Shown here one piece after another: positions 8,878-17,374 of a DNA stretch of 64,000 nucleotides. Source of the stretch: JAVBJV01 sp031555315 (GTDB taxonomy: Bacteria; Pseudomonadota; Alphaproteobacteria; Acetobacterales; Acetobacteraceae); assembly GCA_031555315.1 (NCBI GenBank), contig JAVBUO010000024.1:62001-126000 (forward strand), written 5' to 3'. The stretch's first letter is position 1. Each line of letters starts with the position of its first letter. Both the position numbers and the translations under genes were made by a program. Under the pieces are notes generated by a model, which was not told the DNA's origin, ran no database searches, and saw only the letters and a program-made list of their open reading frames with translations.

Positions 8878-10143
8878 ATGCGGGTTCTGGTGGTCGGCGG
8901 CGGCGGACGCGAGCATGCCCTGTGCTGGGCGATTGCAAAATCGCGCCTGCTCGGCAAGCTGTGGTGCGCGCCGGGCAATGCGGGCACCGCGCAGGTGGCC
9001 GAGAATGTGGCGATCGCCGCCGAGGACATCGCCGGCCTGGTCGATTTTGCACGCCGCAACGACGTCACCCTGGTGGTGGCCGGGCCGGAAGCGCCGCTGA
9101 CGCTGGGGCTCGCCGATGCGTGCGCGCAGGAGGGTATCCCCTGTTTCGGTCCCAGCGCCGCCGCGGCACAACTCGAAGGCAGCAAGGCGTTCACCAAATC
9201 GGTCTGCGACGCCGCACAGATCCCGACCGCCGCGTACCGTCACTTCACCGATGCCGAAGCCGCCAGGGCCTATGTCCGCGCACAAGGCGCACCGATCGTC
9301 GTGAAAGCAGACGGTCTTGCCGCCGGCAAAGGGGTGGTGGTCGCCGAAACCGTCGCCGAGGCCGAGGCGGCGATCGCCGACTTCATGGAATCGCGCGTCC
9401 ACGGCGAGGCCGGTGCGGAAGTGGTGATCGAGGAATGTCTGATCGGTCAGGAAATTTCGTTCTTCGCGCTGTGCGAGGGCACGCAGGCGATTGCGCTGGG
9501 TGCGGCGCAGGACCACAAGCGCGTGGGCGACGGCGACACCGGTCCGAACACCGGCGGCATGGGCGCCTATTCGCCGCCCCCCGCCTTCAGCGACGCACTG
9601 CGCGACGAAACCATGCACCGCATCGTGCAGCCGGCGCTGGAGGAAATGGCGCGCCGGGGCATGCCGTTCCGTGGCGTGCTGTTCTGCGGCCTGATGCTGA
9701 CCGAGGCAGGGCCGAAACTGATCGAATTCAATGTACGCTTCGGCGACCCGGAATGCGAAACGCTGATCCCGCTGCTCGATGCCGATCTGCTCGAAACACT
9801 GCTGGCCGCCAGTACCGGCCGGCTGGGGTCGGTGGATCTGCGCTGGAGGAAAGCGTCATCCGTCACCGTGGTGATGGCCGCCGCCGGATACCCCGGCGCT
9901 TACGAGAAAGGCAGCACGATCGCCGGCCTCGACAGGGCCGCCGCGGTGCCGGGCGTCACGGTGTTTCACGCTGGCACGGCCCTGAAGGGCGATGCGATCG
10001 TTGCCAATGGCGGGCGCGTGCTGGCGGTCACCGCCACCGGCGCGACGCTGCGCGATGCGCGCGACAGCGCCTATCGCGCCGTCGACGCGATCGACTGGCC
10101 GCAGGGTTTCTGCCGGCGCGATATCGGCTGGCGCGCCCTTTGA
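8878..10143 (+). CDS. purD: Phosphoribosylamine-glycine ligase (GARS)
   Basis: 421-aa ATP-grasp enzyme of purine synthesis that joins glycine to phosphoribosylamine. The N-terminal VLVVGGGGREHALCWAI is the classical PurD opening. VVKADGLAAGKGVVVAET and GDGDTGPNTGGMGAYSPP are ATP-grasp and active-site blocks, and FNVRFGDPECETLIPLLD is the metal/phosphate block. An AAGGAG ribosome site lies 9 nt before the ATG. It overlaps the following DUF1835 gene by four bases. Confidence 0.96.
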   Translation: MRVLVVGGGGREHALCWAIAKSRLLGKLWCAPGNAGTAQVAENVAIAAEDIAGLVDFARRNDVTLVVAGPEAPLTLGLADACAQEGIPCFGPSAAAAQLEGSKAFTKSVCDAAQIPTAAYRHFTDAEAARAYVRAQGAPIVVKADGLAAGKGVVVAETVAEAEAAIADFMESRVHGEAGAEVVIEECLIGQEISFFALCEGTQAIALGAAQDHKRVGDGDTGPNTGGMGAYSPPPAFSDALRDETMHRIVQPALEEMARRGMPFRGVLFCGLMLTEAGPKLIEFNVRFGDPECETLIPLLDADLLETLLAASTGRLGSVDLRWRKASSVTVVMAAAGYPGAYEKGSTIAGLDRAAAVPGVTVFHAGTALKGDAIVANGGRVLAVTATGATLRDARDSAYRAVDAIDWPQGFCRRDIGWRAL

Positions 10144-11024
10144 AAACACTTCATCTGCGCTGCGGCGACGATCTGCGCGACAGGTTGCCCGCCGCCGGAT
10201 GGGATGGCGTGTATCAGAGCTTCGTCGATCCGTTATGGCACGGCCCGGCGTGGGACGACGGCGACCGCGCCGGCCTTCTGATGCGCCGTGCGCGCTTCGT
10301 GGCGATGGAATACGAAACCGGTTGCGCCGATGTTTATAAGCGCCTCGCAGCGGAATATGCGGCGCTGGATAACGCCCATCATTACGATCGCATCGTGCTG
10401 TGGTGCGAACACGACGTCTACGACCAGATCGCGCTGATCCGCCTGTTGCACGCTTTCGTGCATCCGGTTTTTCATGGGCGGATCTGGGCGGTTCCGGCCG
10501 ATGGCGTGCAGCATTTCGGCGCGATGGACATCCCGGCGCTCGCCGCGCTGCGCGGTGCCGAGGAATGCATCGATGCCGCGCGGATCGCCGCCGGGTCGGC
10601 CTGCTGGCAGACGTTCTCGACGTTCGAAGACCCACGCGCCCTGCGCGATGCCAGCGCGCATCCGTGGCCGTGGCCGCACCTGAACGCCGCACTGATGCGG
10701 CTGCTCGAAGAACGGCCCGCTCTCCCCGATCATCTGGCACGCTCCGAGCGTACCGCCTTACAAGTCATGGCGGACGGCGCGAACACACTGGGCGGCATCA
10801 TGCGGGCATCGCACGTTCTGGACCCGGTGTTCAGCATCAGCGATCTGGCGTTACACGCCGCCTTGCGCCGGATGGAGGACGCGCTGGTGCAGAACGAGAA
10901 CGATACGTGGACGATGACCCAACAGGGCCTGTCCGTTCTTTCTGGCAGCCCTTACGCCGCCGCCGCGCCGCGCTGGATCGGCGGCACCCGCTTCTCTCCA
11001 ACCCGCGGGAAAATTTCTTCATAA
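10140..11024 (+). CDS. DUF1835 domain protein
   Basis: 294 aa from a TTG at 10140 that overlaps the purD stop as TTGA. The N-terminal half starts LKTLHLRCGDDLRDRL and later has IVLWCEHDVYDQIALIR, both characteristic of DUF1835. The C-terminal half is probably the associated DUF3658-type domain, with an APRWIGGTR tail. No biochemical function is established that I know of. Translational coupling to purD indicates co-expression, not necessarily a purine role. The TTG is preferred because no better start precedes the conserved first strand. Confidence 0.75.
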   Translation: MKTLHLRCGDDLRDRLPAAGWDGVYQSFVDPLWHGPAWDDGDRAGLLMRRARFVAMEYETGCADVYKRLAAEYAALDNAHHYDRIVLWCEHDVYDQIALIRLLHAFVHPVFHGRIWAVPADGVQHFGAMDIPALAALRGAEECIDAARIAAGSACWQTFSTFEDPRALRDASAHPWPWPHLNAALMRLLEERPALPDHLARSERTALQVMADGANTLGGIMRASHVLDPVFSISDLALHAALRRMEDALVQNENDTWTMTQQGLSVLSGSPYAAAAPRWIGGTRFSPTRGKISS

Positions 11025-11032
11025 ACGGTAAA

Positions 11033-11060
11033 TTGCCTGCAACGCATAAAGCCGTATAGT
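11033..11060 (+). promoter_or_regulatory. Candidate sigma-70 promoter for the first Bug receptor
   Basis: TTGCCT (11033-11038) and TATAGT (11055-11060) are separated by 16 bp. The leader would be about 45-50 nt before the ATG at 11115 and contains a 6-bp hairpin (CCGCCG / CGGCGG, 11076-11092). The site lies directly after the DUF1835 stop. It is predicted by pattern only. Confidence 0.45.
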
Positions 11061-11114
11061 AGCCTTGGAATGAATGCCGCCGATCAGCGGCGGTATAACG
11101 TAGGGAATCTGTCC

Positions 11115-12092
11115 ATGGTCCATCTCACCCGCCGCACTGTGCTCGCGGCTGCGTCCGCCTCCCTTGCTATGCCTGGCATCCTCCGCGCCCAGAGCGACTT
11201 TCCCAACCAGCCCATCCGCCTGATCGTCCCCTGGCCGCCAGGCGGTTCCACCGATATCGCCATGCGCGCGATCGGCGATGTCGTTGCGCGGGTGCTCGGG
11301 AAGCCGGTGGTGACCGACAACAAACCCGGCGCGGGTGGTTCGATGGGGGCCACCTATCTCACCACCCAGGCGCGCCCGGACGGTTACACGCTGAGCCAGA
11401 TCCCGATGAGCGCGCTGCGCATGCCTTACATGAACAACAGCGCGACCTATAACCCTTTGACGGATTTTACCTGGATCTCGCAGCTGACCGGCTACACGTT
11501 CGGCGTGGCGGTACGCGCCGATTCGCCGTTCAAGACATTTCAGGAACTGCTCGACTGGGCCAAGGAACATCCGGGCGAGCTGATCTATGGCACGTCGGGC
11601 GTCGGCACCAGCATCCATCTGACCATGGAACGCATCGCGGCCGACCGCGGCCTGGAACTGCTGCACGTGCCGTTCCGCGGTGTGGCGGAAGACATGGTCG
11701 CGCTGCTGTCCGGGTCGATCATGTGTTCGGCCGACAGCTCCGCCTGGGCGCCGATGGTACTCGACGGCAAGATGCGTCTGCTGTGCGTATGGACGCCCGA
11801 GCGCATCGCACAGTTCCCCGATGTGCCGACCCTGCGTGAATGCGGCATCGACCTGGTGGTCACCTCGCCGTTCGGTGTCGCCGGACCCAAGGGCATGGAT
11901 CCCGCCGTCGTCGCCAAACTGGATGGCGCATTCGCCACCGCGATCAGGGACCCGATGATAATCGACGTACTGAAACGGATCGACCAGTTCCCGGATTACC
12001 TGAACAGCGCCGATTATACCGTCGCCACACGCAACGCAATCGAAACGGAATTGCCGCTGCTGCGCCGGCTGAACCTGCTGGTCCGCCAGTAA
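11115..12092 (+). CDS. Tripartite tricarboxylate transporter substrate-binding protein (Bug/TctC family)
   Basis: 325-aa periplasmic binding protein. The N-terminal LTRRTVLAAASASLAMPGI followed by LRAQ is an export signal with a twin-Arg look. The mature part opens FPNQPIRLIVPWPPGGSTDI, the TctC signature, then VVTDNKPGAGG and later DVPTLRECGIDLVVTSPFGV. Such proteins deliver carboxylates to TctAB permeases, but no tctA or tctB is present here, so it is an orphan Bug receptor. AGGGA at 11102-11106 is a plausible ribosome site. A close paralogue follows at 12246. The ligand is unknown. Confidence 0.9.
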   Translation: MVHLTRRTVLAAASASLAMPGILRAQSDFPNQPIRLIVPWPPGGSTDIAMRAIGDVVARVLGKPVVTDNKPGAGGSMGATYLTTQARPDGYTLSQIPMSALRMPYMNNSATYNPLTDFTWISQLTGYTFGVAVRADSPFKTFQELLDWAKEHPGELIYGTSGVGTSIHLTMERIAADRGLELLHVPFRGVAEDMVALLSGSIMCSADSSAWAPMVLDGKMRLLCVWTPERIAQFPDVPTLRECGIDLVVTSPFGVAGPKGMDPAVVAKLDGAFATAIRDPMIIDVLKRIDQFPDYLNSADYTVATRNAIETELPLLRRLNLLVRQ

Positions 12093-12117
12093 GACCCTTC
12101 CGATCAACGAGATATGC

Positions 12118-12146
12118 GCCGGCGAAGGATTCCATTTTTCGCCGGC
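12118..12146 (+). terminator. Hairpin after the first Bug gene
   Basis: Perfect 9-bp inverted repeat GCCGGCGAA / TTCGCCGGC with an 11-nt loop, 26 nt after the stop. There is no strong T-run after it, so it may be a weak or factor-assisted terminator that partly separates the two Bug genes. Confidence 0.45.
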
Positions 12147-12245
12147 CACAGGAATTATTTGGCGGATGATTTCTCAAATTCACAAAGTAGTGTAATATTG
12201 CAACTGTTAGTTGCCGACACGCAGCGGCTTTGAAGGAATCTTTAT

Positions 12246-13229
12246 ATGATCGCCAAAACCACCCTGACGCGCCGTGGTCTGATCGCCACAGCATCCTCCA
12301 TTCTGGCAATGCCCAGCATTGTGCGTGCCGACAACTATCCCAGCCAGACGATCCGCATGATCGTCCCCTGGGCCGCCGGGGGGGCCTCGGACATCGTGAT
12401 GCGCGCGATCGGTGACGCGGCATCGAAGGTGCTCGGCAAGCCGCTGATCGCCGACAACCGTTCGGGTGCCGGCGGCATCATGGGCGCGCAGATGCTGGCA
12501 ACGCAGGCCCAGCCCGATGGATACACGATTTCGCAGATGCCGATGGGCGTGCTGCGCATGCCGTACATGATCAACAGCGCGCGGTTCGATCCGGAAAAGG
12601 ATTTCACCTGGATCTCGCAGTTGTCCGGCTACACGTTCGGTGTCGTCGTGCACAAGGATTCGCCATTCCAGACATTCCAGCAGATGCTCGACTGGGCCAA
12701 GGAACATCCGGGCGAACTGACCTACGGAACGCCCGGCGTCGGCACCAGCCTGCACCTGACCATGGAACAGATCGCCGTCGATCGCGGGCTGGAATTCCTG
12801 CACGTGCCGTTCCGCGGCGTGGCCGAAACCAACACCGCCGTGCTCGGCAAGTCGATCATGTGCTCGGCCGACGTGACGGGCTGGGCGCCGCTGGTCAAGG
12901 ACGGCAGAATGCGCCTGCTGTGCGTGTGGACGCCAGAGCGCATCCACCAGTTCCCCGATGCTCCGACCCTGCGTGAATGCGGCATCGACATGGTGGTCAC
13001 CTCGCCGTTCGGCGTCGGCGGCCCCAAGGGTATGGACCCCGCCATCGTCGCCAAACTGGACGCTGCCTTCGAAGTGGCGCTGCAGGACACCATCGTGAAG
13101 AACCTGTTCGAACAGCTCGATCTGCTGCCGAACTATCTGAACAGCGCCGCCTATACCGCCTCGGTCATGAAGACCATCGCGGACGAACGGCCGATCCTGC
13201 AGCGACTGAACCTGCTGATCCAGCGCTAA
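12246..13229 (+). CDS. Tripartite tricarboxylate transporter substrate-binding protein, tandem paralogue
   Basis: 327-aa Bug/TctC-family protein with an export signal (LTRRGLIATASSILAMPSI, then VRA). The mature start is YPSQTIRMIVPWAAGGASDI. Long identical stretches with the preceding gene (for example LDWAKEHPGEL, LRMPYM, FTWISQLSGYTFGV against QLTGYTFGV) show the pair arose by tandem duplication and then diverged. AAGGA lies about 12 nt upstream of the ATG at 12246. Two strong hairpins follow the stop. No TctA or TctB lies nearby and the ligand is unknown. Confidence 0.9.
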   Translation: MIAKTTLTRRGLIATASSILAMPSIVRADNYPSQTIRMIVPWAAGGASDIVMRAIGDAASKVLGKPLIADNRSGAGGIMGAQMLATQAQPDGYTISQMPMGVLRMPYMINSARFDPEKDFTWISQLSGYTFGVVVHKDSPFQTFQQMLDWAKEHPGELTYGTPGVGTSLHLTMEQIAVDRGLEFLHVPFRGVAETNTAVLGKSIMCSADVTGWAPLVKDGRMRLLCVWTPERIHQFPDAPTLRECGIDMVVTSPFGVGGPKGMDPAIVAKLDAAFEVALQDTIVKNLFEQLDLLPNYLNSAAYTASVMKTIADERPILQRLNLLIQR

Positions 13230-13237
13230 GACGACCG

Positions 13238-13301
13238 ATCCGGGCGAAACCGCCCGGATGACCGACACGACGGCCGGTACCTGCGAACGGATACCGGCCG
13301 T
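13238..13301. terminator. Double hairpin between the Bug gene and tadA
   Basis: First stem ATCCGGGCG / CGCCCGGAT (13238-13246 with 13251-13259, loop AAAC). Second stem ACGGCCGGTA / TACCGGCCGT (13270-13279 with 13292-13301), followed on the plus strand by TCGTTTTCG. It sits between convergent genes and likely ends transcription of the Bug pair, possibly also of tadA. Confidence 0.7.
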
Positions 13302-13340
13302 TCGTTTTCGAACGCGTATCGTCGCATGCGGAATACAGTT

Positions 13341-13802
13341 TCAGCGCAAGGACGTGAAAAACACTTTCAGCAGTGCGCCCGCGTCGCGTTCGCGCACCCC
13401 GCCGATCACTTCGGGGCGGTGCAGGCACGACGCAGCGTCGAGCACCCGCGCGCCGTGCTCGACCCCGCCGCCCTTCGGATCGTACGCACCGAACACCAGC
13501 TTTCTGATCCGAAAGAACGACAGCGCCTGCGCGCACATCGGACAAGGTTCCAGCGTCACGTACAGATCGCACCCGGGCAGGCGCGGGCTGCCCAGCGCCC
13601 GGGCAGCCTGACGCATCGCCAGGATCTCCGCGTGCGCGGTAGGATCGCACAATTCCTCGACCCGGTTGCCGGCCCGGCCGAGCACCGCGCCGTCCGGCCC
13701 CAGCACCACCGCACCGACCGGCACCTCGGCACGGGCGGCGGCGGCCTCGGCCTCGGCCAGGGCGATGTCCATCGGGGTAGCGGAATTCGTGTTCGCGCTC
13801 AT
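13341..13802 (-). CDS. tadA: tRNA-specific adenosine deaminase
   Basis: 153-aa zinc deaminase that converts A34 to inosine in tRNA-Arg(ACG). The active site is visible: HAE (His57, Glu59) and PCPMC (Cys87, Cys90), with the TadA-specific FGAYDPKGGGVEHG downstream. The start ATG at 13802 gives a short variable N-terminus; the next ATG (residue 11) is the alternative. It is divergent from the glutamine amidotransferase gene, with 44 bp between starts. Confidence 0.93.
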   Translation of the reverse strand: MSANTNSATPMDIALAEAEAAAARAEVPVGAVVLGPDGAVLGRAGNRVEELCDPTAHAEILAMRQAARALGSPRLPGCDLYVTLEPCPMCAQALSFFRIRKLVFGAYDPKGGGVEHGARVLDAASCLHRPEVIGGVRERDAGALLKVFFTSLR

Positions 13803-13832
13803 GGCTTCTTCTTGCCGCCAACCGCGAACCCA

Positions 13833-13844
13833 GTCTAGCTAGAC
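13833..13844. promoter_or_regulatory. 12-bp perfect palindrome between tadA and the amidotransferase gene
   Basis: GTCTAGCTAGAC lies 2 bp before the ATG at 13847, where a ribosome site would normally be, inside a 44-bp divergent interval. It is a possible operator; no known regulator can be assigned. Confidence 0.3.
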
Positions 13845-13846
13845 GT

Positions 13847-14569
13847 ATGTCCCAGACGACGATGCCGCTGATCGGCCTGACCCTCGATTCCGAACAACCG
13901 GGCGGATATTCGAAATACCCGTGGTATGCGCTGCGGCAGAACTACGCCGAAGCGATCGCGGCAGCGGGCGGCGCGCCGGTCGGTCTGCCGCACCACGCGA
14001 CGCTGGCCGAGACCTATCTGGACCGCATCGCCGGTCTGGTGGTGACCGGCGGCGCGTTCGACGTCGACCCCGGCCTGTACGGCGAGGGCGAACGCCACGC
14101 CACCGTTACCCTGAAGGAAGGCCGCACCGCGGCCGAGATGGCGCTGATCCGCGGCGCACTGGCGCGCAATATGCCGGTGCTGGGCATCTGTGGCGGCCAA
14201 CAGCTGCTGGCCGTCGCGCTGGGCGGCACGCTGATCCAGCACATCCCCGCCAGCGTCGCCGGCGCCCTGGAACACGAACAGAAAAACCCGCGCCACGAGG
14301 CGGGGCACGCAGTGGCGATCACGCCTGGCACACTGCTGCACCGGATCGTCGGCACGGCGGAAATGCGCGTGAACTCGGCGCATCATCAGGCGGTGCGCAG
14401 CCCCGGCCCGCACGCGGCGGTGAACGCCACCGCGCCCGACGGGGTGATCGAAGGGCTGGAGGACGCGCGCTACCGTTTCTGTCTGGGCGTGCAGTGGCAC
14501 CCGGAATTTCACATAGACCCCGGCGATCGGCGCATCTTCGACGCATTCATCGCCGCCTGCCGGAGCTGA
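13847..14569 (+). CDS. Class-I glutamine amidotransferase, gamma-glutamyl-GABA hydrolase (C26) family
   Basis: 240 aa. The nucleophile elbow is LGICGGQQLL with Cys115, and the catalytic His218 and Glu220 lie in QWHPEF. The LVVTGGAFDVDPGLYGE block near residues 64-80 matches the PuuD-like C26 family, which hydrolyses gamma-glutamyl amides. The elbow reads GGQQ where many relatives have RGxQ. It starts a three-gene unit with a pseudouridine synthase (3 bp later) and rsmD. Its substrate is unknown; polyamine degradation is not supported by neighbours. Confidence 0.85.
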   Translation: MSQTTMPLIGLTLDSEQPGGYSKYPWYALRQNYAEAIAAAGGAPVGLPHHATLAETYLDRIAGLVVTGGAFDVDPGLYGEGERHATVTLKEGRTAAEMALIRGALARNMPVLGICGGQQLLAVALGGTLIQHIPASVAGALEHEQKNPRHEAGHAVAITPGTLLHRIVGTAEMRVNSAHHQAVRSPGPHAAVNATAPDGVIEGLEDARYRFCLGVQWHPEFHIDPGDRRIFDAFIAACRS

Positions 14570-14572
14570 ACG

Positions 14573-15313
14573 ATGCCCGACACCGACCCCACAACACCGC
14601 GTGGCGAGCGCCTGGCGAAATATCTGGCCCGCGCAGGCATCGCCAGCCGGCGCGATGCGGAAAAACTGATCGAAGCCGGCAAGGTCAGCGTCAACGGCGA
14701 GAAGATCTCGCACCCCGCCACTTTCGTCACCGCGGCCGACAGCATCACCGTCAACGGCAAGCCGGTGGCCGCCGCCGAACGCACGCGGCTGTTCCGCTAT
14801 CATAAGCCCGACGGTCTGGTCACCACCCACAAGGATCCGGAAGGCCGCCCGACGGTGTTCGAAACACTGCCCGCCGCGATGGGCCGGGTGATCAGCGTCG
14901 GCCGGCTGGACCTGACCAGCGAGGGACTGCTGTTGCTCACCAACGACGGCGCACTGGCGCGTCGGCTGGAACTGCCGTCCAACGACTGGATCCGGCGCTA
15001 TCGCGTGCGGGTGTACGGCGTGGTCGACGAACGCGGTCTCGCCGATCTGCGCAACGGGGTCGAAGTCGATGGCGTGCGCTACGGGCCGATCGAAGCGGCG
15101 ATCGATTCTCGCAAGGGCGACAATGCCTGGCTGACCGTGGCGCTGCGCGAGGGCAAGAACCGCGAGGTGCGGCGCGTGATGGCGCATCTGAACCTTGCGG
15201 TCTCGCGGCTGATCCGCACCGCCTACGGCCCGTTCCAGCTCGGCGCATTGCCGCGCGGCGCGGTCGAGGAAGTGCCGCCGAAAGTGCTGCGCGAACAACT
15301 GGGGCACGTGTGA
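14573..15313 (+). CDS. rRNA pseudouridine synthase, RsuA/RluB family
   Basis: 246 aa. The N-terminal S4 RNA-binding domain reads LAKYLARAGIASRRDAEKLI followed by GKVSVNG. The catalytic block GRLDLTSEGLLLLTNDG (near residues 109-125) contains the nucleophilic Asp. GKNREVRRVMAHLNL near the C-terminus is also typical. The RluB-versus-RsuA specificity (23S or 16S rRNA) cannot be settled by eye, although the S4 type resembles RluB. The stop overlaps the rsmD GTG start (GTGA), so translation is coupled to another rRNA-modification gene. Confidence 0.9.
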   Translation: MPDTDPTTPRGERLAKYLARAGIASRRDAEKLIEAGKVSVNGEKISHPATFVTAADSITVNGKPVAAAERTRLFRYHKPDGLVTTHKDPEGRPTVFETLPAAMGRVISVGRLDLTSEGLLLLTNDGALARRLELPSNDWIRRYRVRVYGVVDERGLADLRNGVEVDGVRYGPIEAAIDSRKGDNAWLTVALREGKNREVRRVMAHLNLAVSRLIRTAYGPFQLGALPRGAVEEVPPKVLREQLGHV

Positions 15314-15921
15314 GGATCATCGCCGGCAGCCTGCGCGGCCGCGTGCTGAGCGCCCCGCCCGGCGCCGCGACCCGCCCGACGGCGGACCGCGCGCGCCAGG
15401 CGTTGTTCGACATGCTCTGGCACGCCCCGTGGGCCGGACGCGCGGCGGTCGATGGCGCACATGTGCTGGACGCTTTCGCAGGCACCGGCGCGCTGGGGCT
15501 GGAAGCCCTGTCGCGCGGCGCGGCGCAGGTGACGTTCATCGAGAACAACAAGGCCGCCCTGAAGGCCATCCGTGACAATATCGGCGCCTGCCGGGTCGAA
15601 GCACAGTGCCGGCTGCTGGTGGCCGACGCCACGCGCCCGCCGCCCGCGCCGGCCCCCTTTTCGCTGGTGTTTCTGGACCCGCCCTACGGGCAGGATCTGG
15701 CGCCGCGTGCGCTTGCCGCGCTACGCGCCGCCGGCTGGATCGCCCCGGGGGCGCTGGTCGTCGTCGAGGTCGCAGCAGAGGAGAATCCGCACCTGCCCGG
15801 CATCATCGATAGCCGCACGCACGGCGCGGCGCGCATCATCGTGCTGCGTGAACCACCTCTTGGCCAGATCGCTCCGGGCCCCTGCGACCCGGAGCGATCC
15901 CCGAACGCCATCACCCGGTGA
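15310..15921 (+). CDS. rsmD: 16S rRNA (guanine966-N2)-methyltransferase
   Basis: 203 aa from the GTG at 15310. It begins RIIAGSLRGRVLSAPPG and continues RPTADRARQALFDML, the RsmD hallmark. The SAM motif is VLDAFAGTGALGLEALSRGA and the catalytic motif is FLDPPYG. The last 18 or so residues (after IIVLREPP) extend past the usual family end and are read through a 12-bp hairpin. The stop overlaps the end of the convergent permease gene by 11 bp. Identity is secure; the tail is odd. Confidence 0.93.
   Translation: MRIIAGSLRGRVLSAPPGAATRPTADRARQALFDMLWHAPWAGRAAVDGAHVLDAFAGTGALGLEALSRGAAQVTFIENNKAALKAIRDNIGACRVEAQCRLLVADATRPPPAPAPFSLVFLDPPYGQDLAPRALAALRAAGWIAPGALVVVEVAAEENPHLPGIIDSRTHGAARIIVLREPPLGQIAPGPCDPERSPNAITR
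15867..15899. terminator. 12-bp hairpin inside the rsmD 3' end
   Basis: GATCGCTCCGGG (15867-15878) pairs perfectly with CCCGGAGCGATC (15888-15899). On the minus strand it lies 11 nt beyond the stop of the permease gene, so it may terminate the pxp operon. On the plus strand it lies in the last codons of rsmD. Neither side has a clear T-tract. Confidence 0.5.
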
Positions 15922-17275
15922 CGATGAACCATTCCCGTCTGGCAACAGTCAGTCCGGCGGCATAGAGAGAGAAACTCGCAACCGCCGTTGCCGGCGCCGA
16001 GAATTCCGCGTAGGCGCCACCCCACAGATACAAGGCGATCCCCAACGCTGCGCCACAGAACCACGCCGCCAAGCCCAGCGGATTGAACGTCGGCACGTGG
16101 CTCGCGCGATATTCGATGACATCGCTGACAAACCGGCTATAGCGGTCGCCGAGAATATGCGCCATGGCGACAGCGACCCAGGCCACCACGAAAATCCCCT
16201 GATAGGCAAGCGCCTGCAGCAGATAGGCGAACACGTCGGCCAGCATCAGCAGATAAATGATGATACCGACGACGATGGCCCACCCTATACGCCCGAAAGG
16301 CAGTTTCCCGAAAAGCTGGACCAGGGCCTCCATGTTGACCGTCGCCAGATAGTAGTTGGCGGTGTTGATACGCGTCTGCGTCACCCAGACGAAGAACAAC
16401 CCCCACAGCCCCATCAGCTTCAGCAGGGCGAGCAGCACCGTTACTTCCGTAACCGTGCCGAGATCCGGCACGGTACCGATGATGAACATGCCGAACAGGC
16501 CGCTGACGAGAAAGACCATCACATAGAAAGGAGCGCCGAAATTGAAATACGCATGATAGTCGGCATCTTCCTTACGTCCGAAGCGGGCATAATCGAAGGT
16601 GAACATCATCAGCACCCAAACGCCCATATAATAGACGAAGCATGACCACCAGCCGCCGGCAGGCTCGCCCGTTGCAGGCCCGAGATGGAGCCACTTGTCG
16701 CTGTAGCCGTATTCGGCAATGGCGAAAACGACCGCGGCAATCAGGCCCAAAATGTAAAACGGCAACAGCACGCCGTTGAATTTGTCGAGCCAGGTCTGGA
16801 TGCTGCCGAAGATCAGCGGCACGGAATAAAGCACCACGATCAAGGCCGCGACTTCATAGGAAATACTCGGGAAGATCGTGTTGATGCCGACGGCAATGAC
16901 CGACCCTTCGAAGATCGCGTAATAGATCGCCGTGGCGCAGAAAATCAGCGTCGCCAGGCCTGCTCCGACATTGCCGAACAGCACGCGCGAGAACAGCGCA
17001 ACCGACAGGCCGGTGCGAATGGCGAAACGGCTCAGCACGGCGTTGATCAGGCTATAGGCAGCCACCGACAGCACCATACCGATGATGGCGTTTTTGGTAC
17101 CGAACCCGATGGCCAAAGCCGCGCCGACCACAATATAGAAAACGGCGCTGCACACGGCCCACCAGGCCATGGTCAGTGCCATTTTTGGAATCCGCGCATC
17201 TGCTGGAACGGCCCTGTTCGAATAGTCCGTGTCCTCTTCGATACCGGCTTCCAGTTCCGATATTCTGCCTGCCAT
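15911..17275 (-). CDS. NCS1-family (cytosine/purine/allantoin-type) permease
   Basis: 454-aa integral membrane protein with about 12 hydrophobic segments. The N-terminal cytosolic part precedes the first helix, then GFGTKNAIIGMVLSVAAYSL and RTGLSVALFSRVLFG, followed by IYYAIFEGSVIAVGI; the RTGLS...SR pattern fits NCS1 transporters. These proteins take up nucleobases, allantoin or hydantoins with H+ or Na+. A good AGGAAG site precedes the ATG at 17275. It lies 99 bp downstream of pxpC on the same strand and is probably the uptake system for the pathway's substrate. That substrate assignment is inference. It converges with rsmD with an 11-bp overlap. Confidence 0.85.
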   Translation of the reverse strand: MAGRISELEAGIEEDTDYSNRAVPADARIPKMALTMAWWAVCSAVFYIVVGAALAIGFGTKNAIIGMVLSVAAYSLINAVLSRFAIRTGLSVALFSRVLFGNVGAGLATLIFCATAIYYAIFEGSVIAVGINTIFPSISYEVAALIVVLYSVPLIFGSIQTWLDKFNGVLLPFYILGLIAAVVFAIAEYGYSDKWLHLGPATGEPAGGWWSCFVYYMGVWVLMMFTFDYARFGRKEDADYHAYFNFGAPFYVMVFLVSGLFGMFIIGTVPDLGTVTEVTVLLALLKLMGLWGLFFVWVTQTRINTANYYLATVNMEALVQLFGKLPFGRIGWAIVVGIIIYLLMLADVFAYLLQALAYQGIFVVAWVAVAMAHILGDRYSRFVSDVIEYRASHVPTFNPLGLAAWFCGAALGIALYLWGGAYAEFSAPATAVASFSLYAAGLTVARREWFIVTG

Positions 17276-17374
17276 GTCGCTTCCTCTCTTTCTTTTCGGT
17301 TTCCATTCCGTGCGGTTGTTTTATGTTATTGGGGCATCACTTTCCCGATCGCCGCCGGGCAAGCGCGCCCGGCA

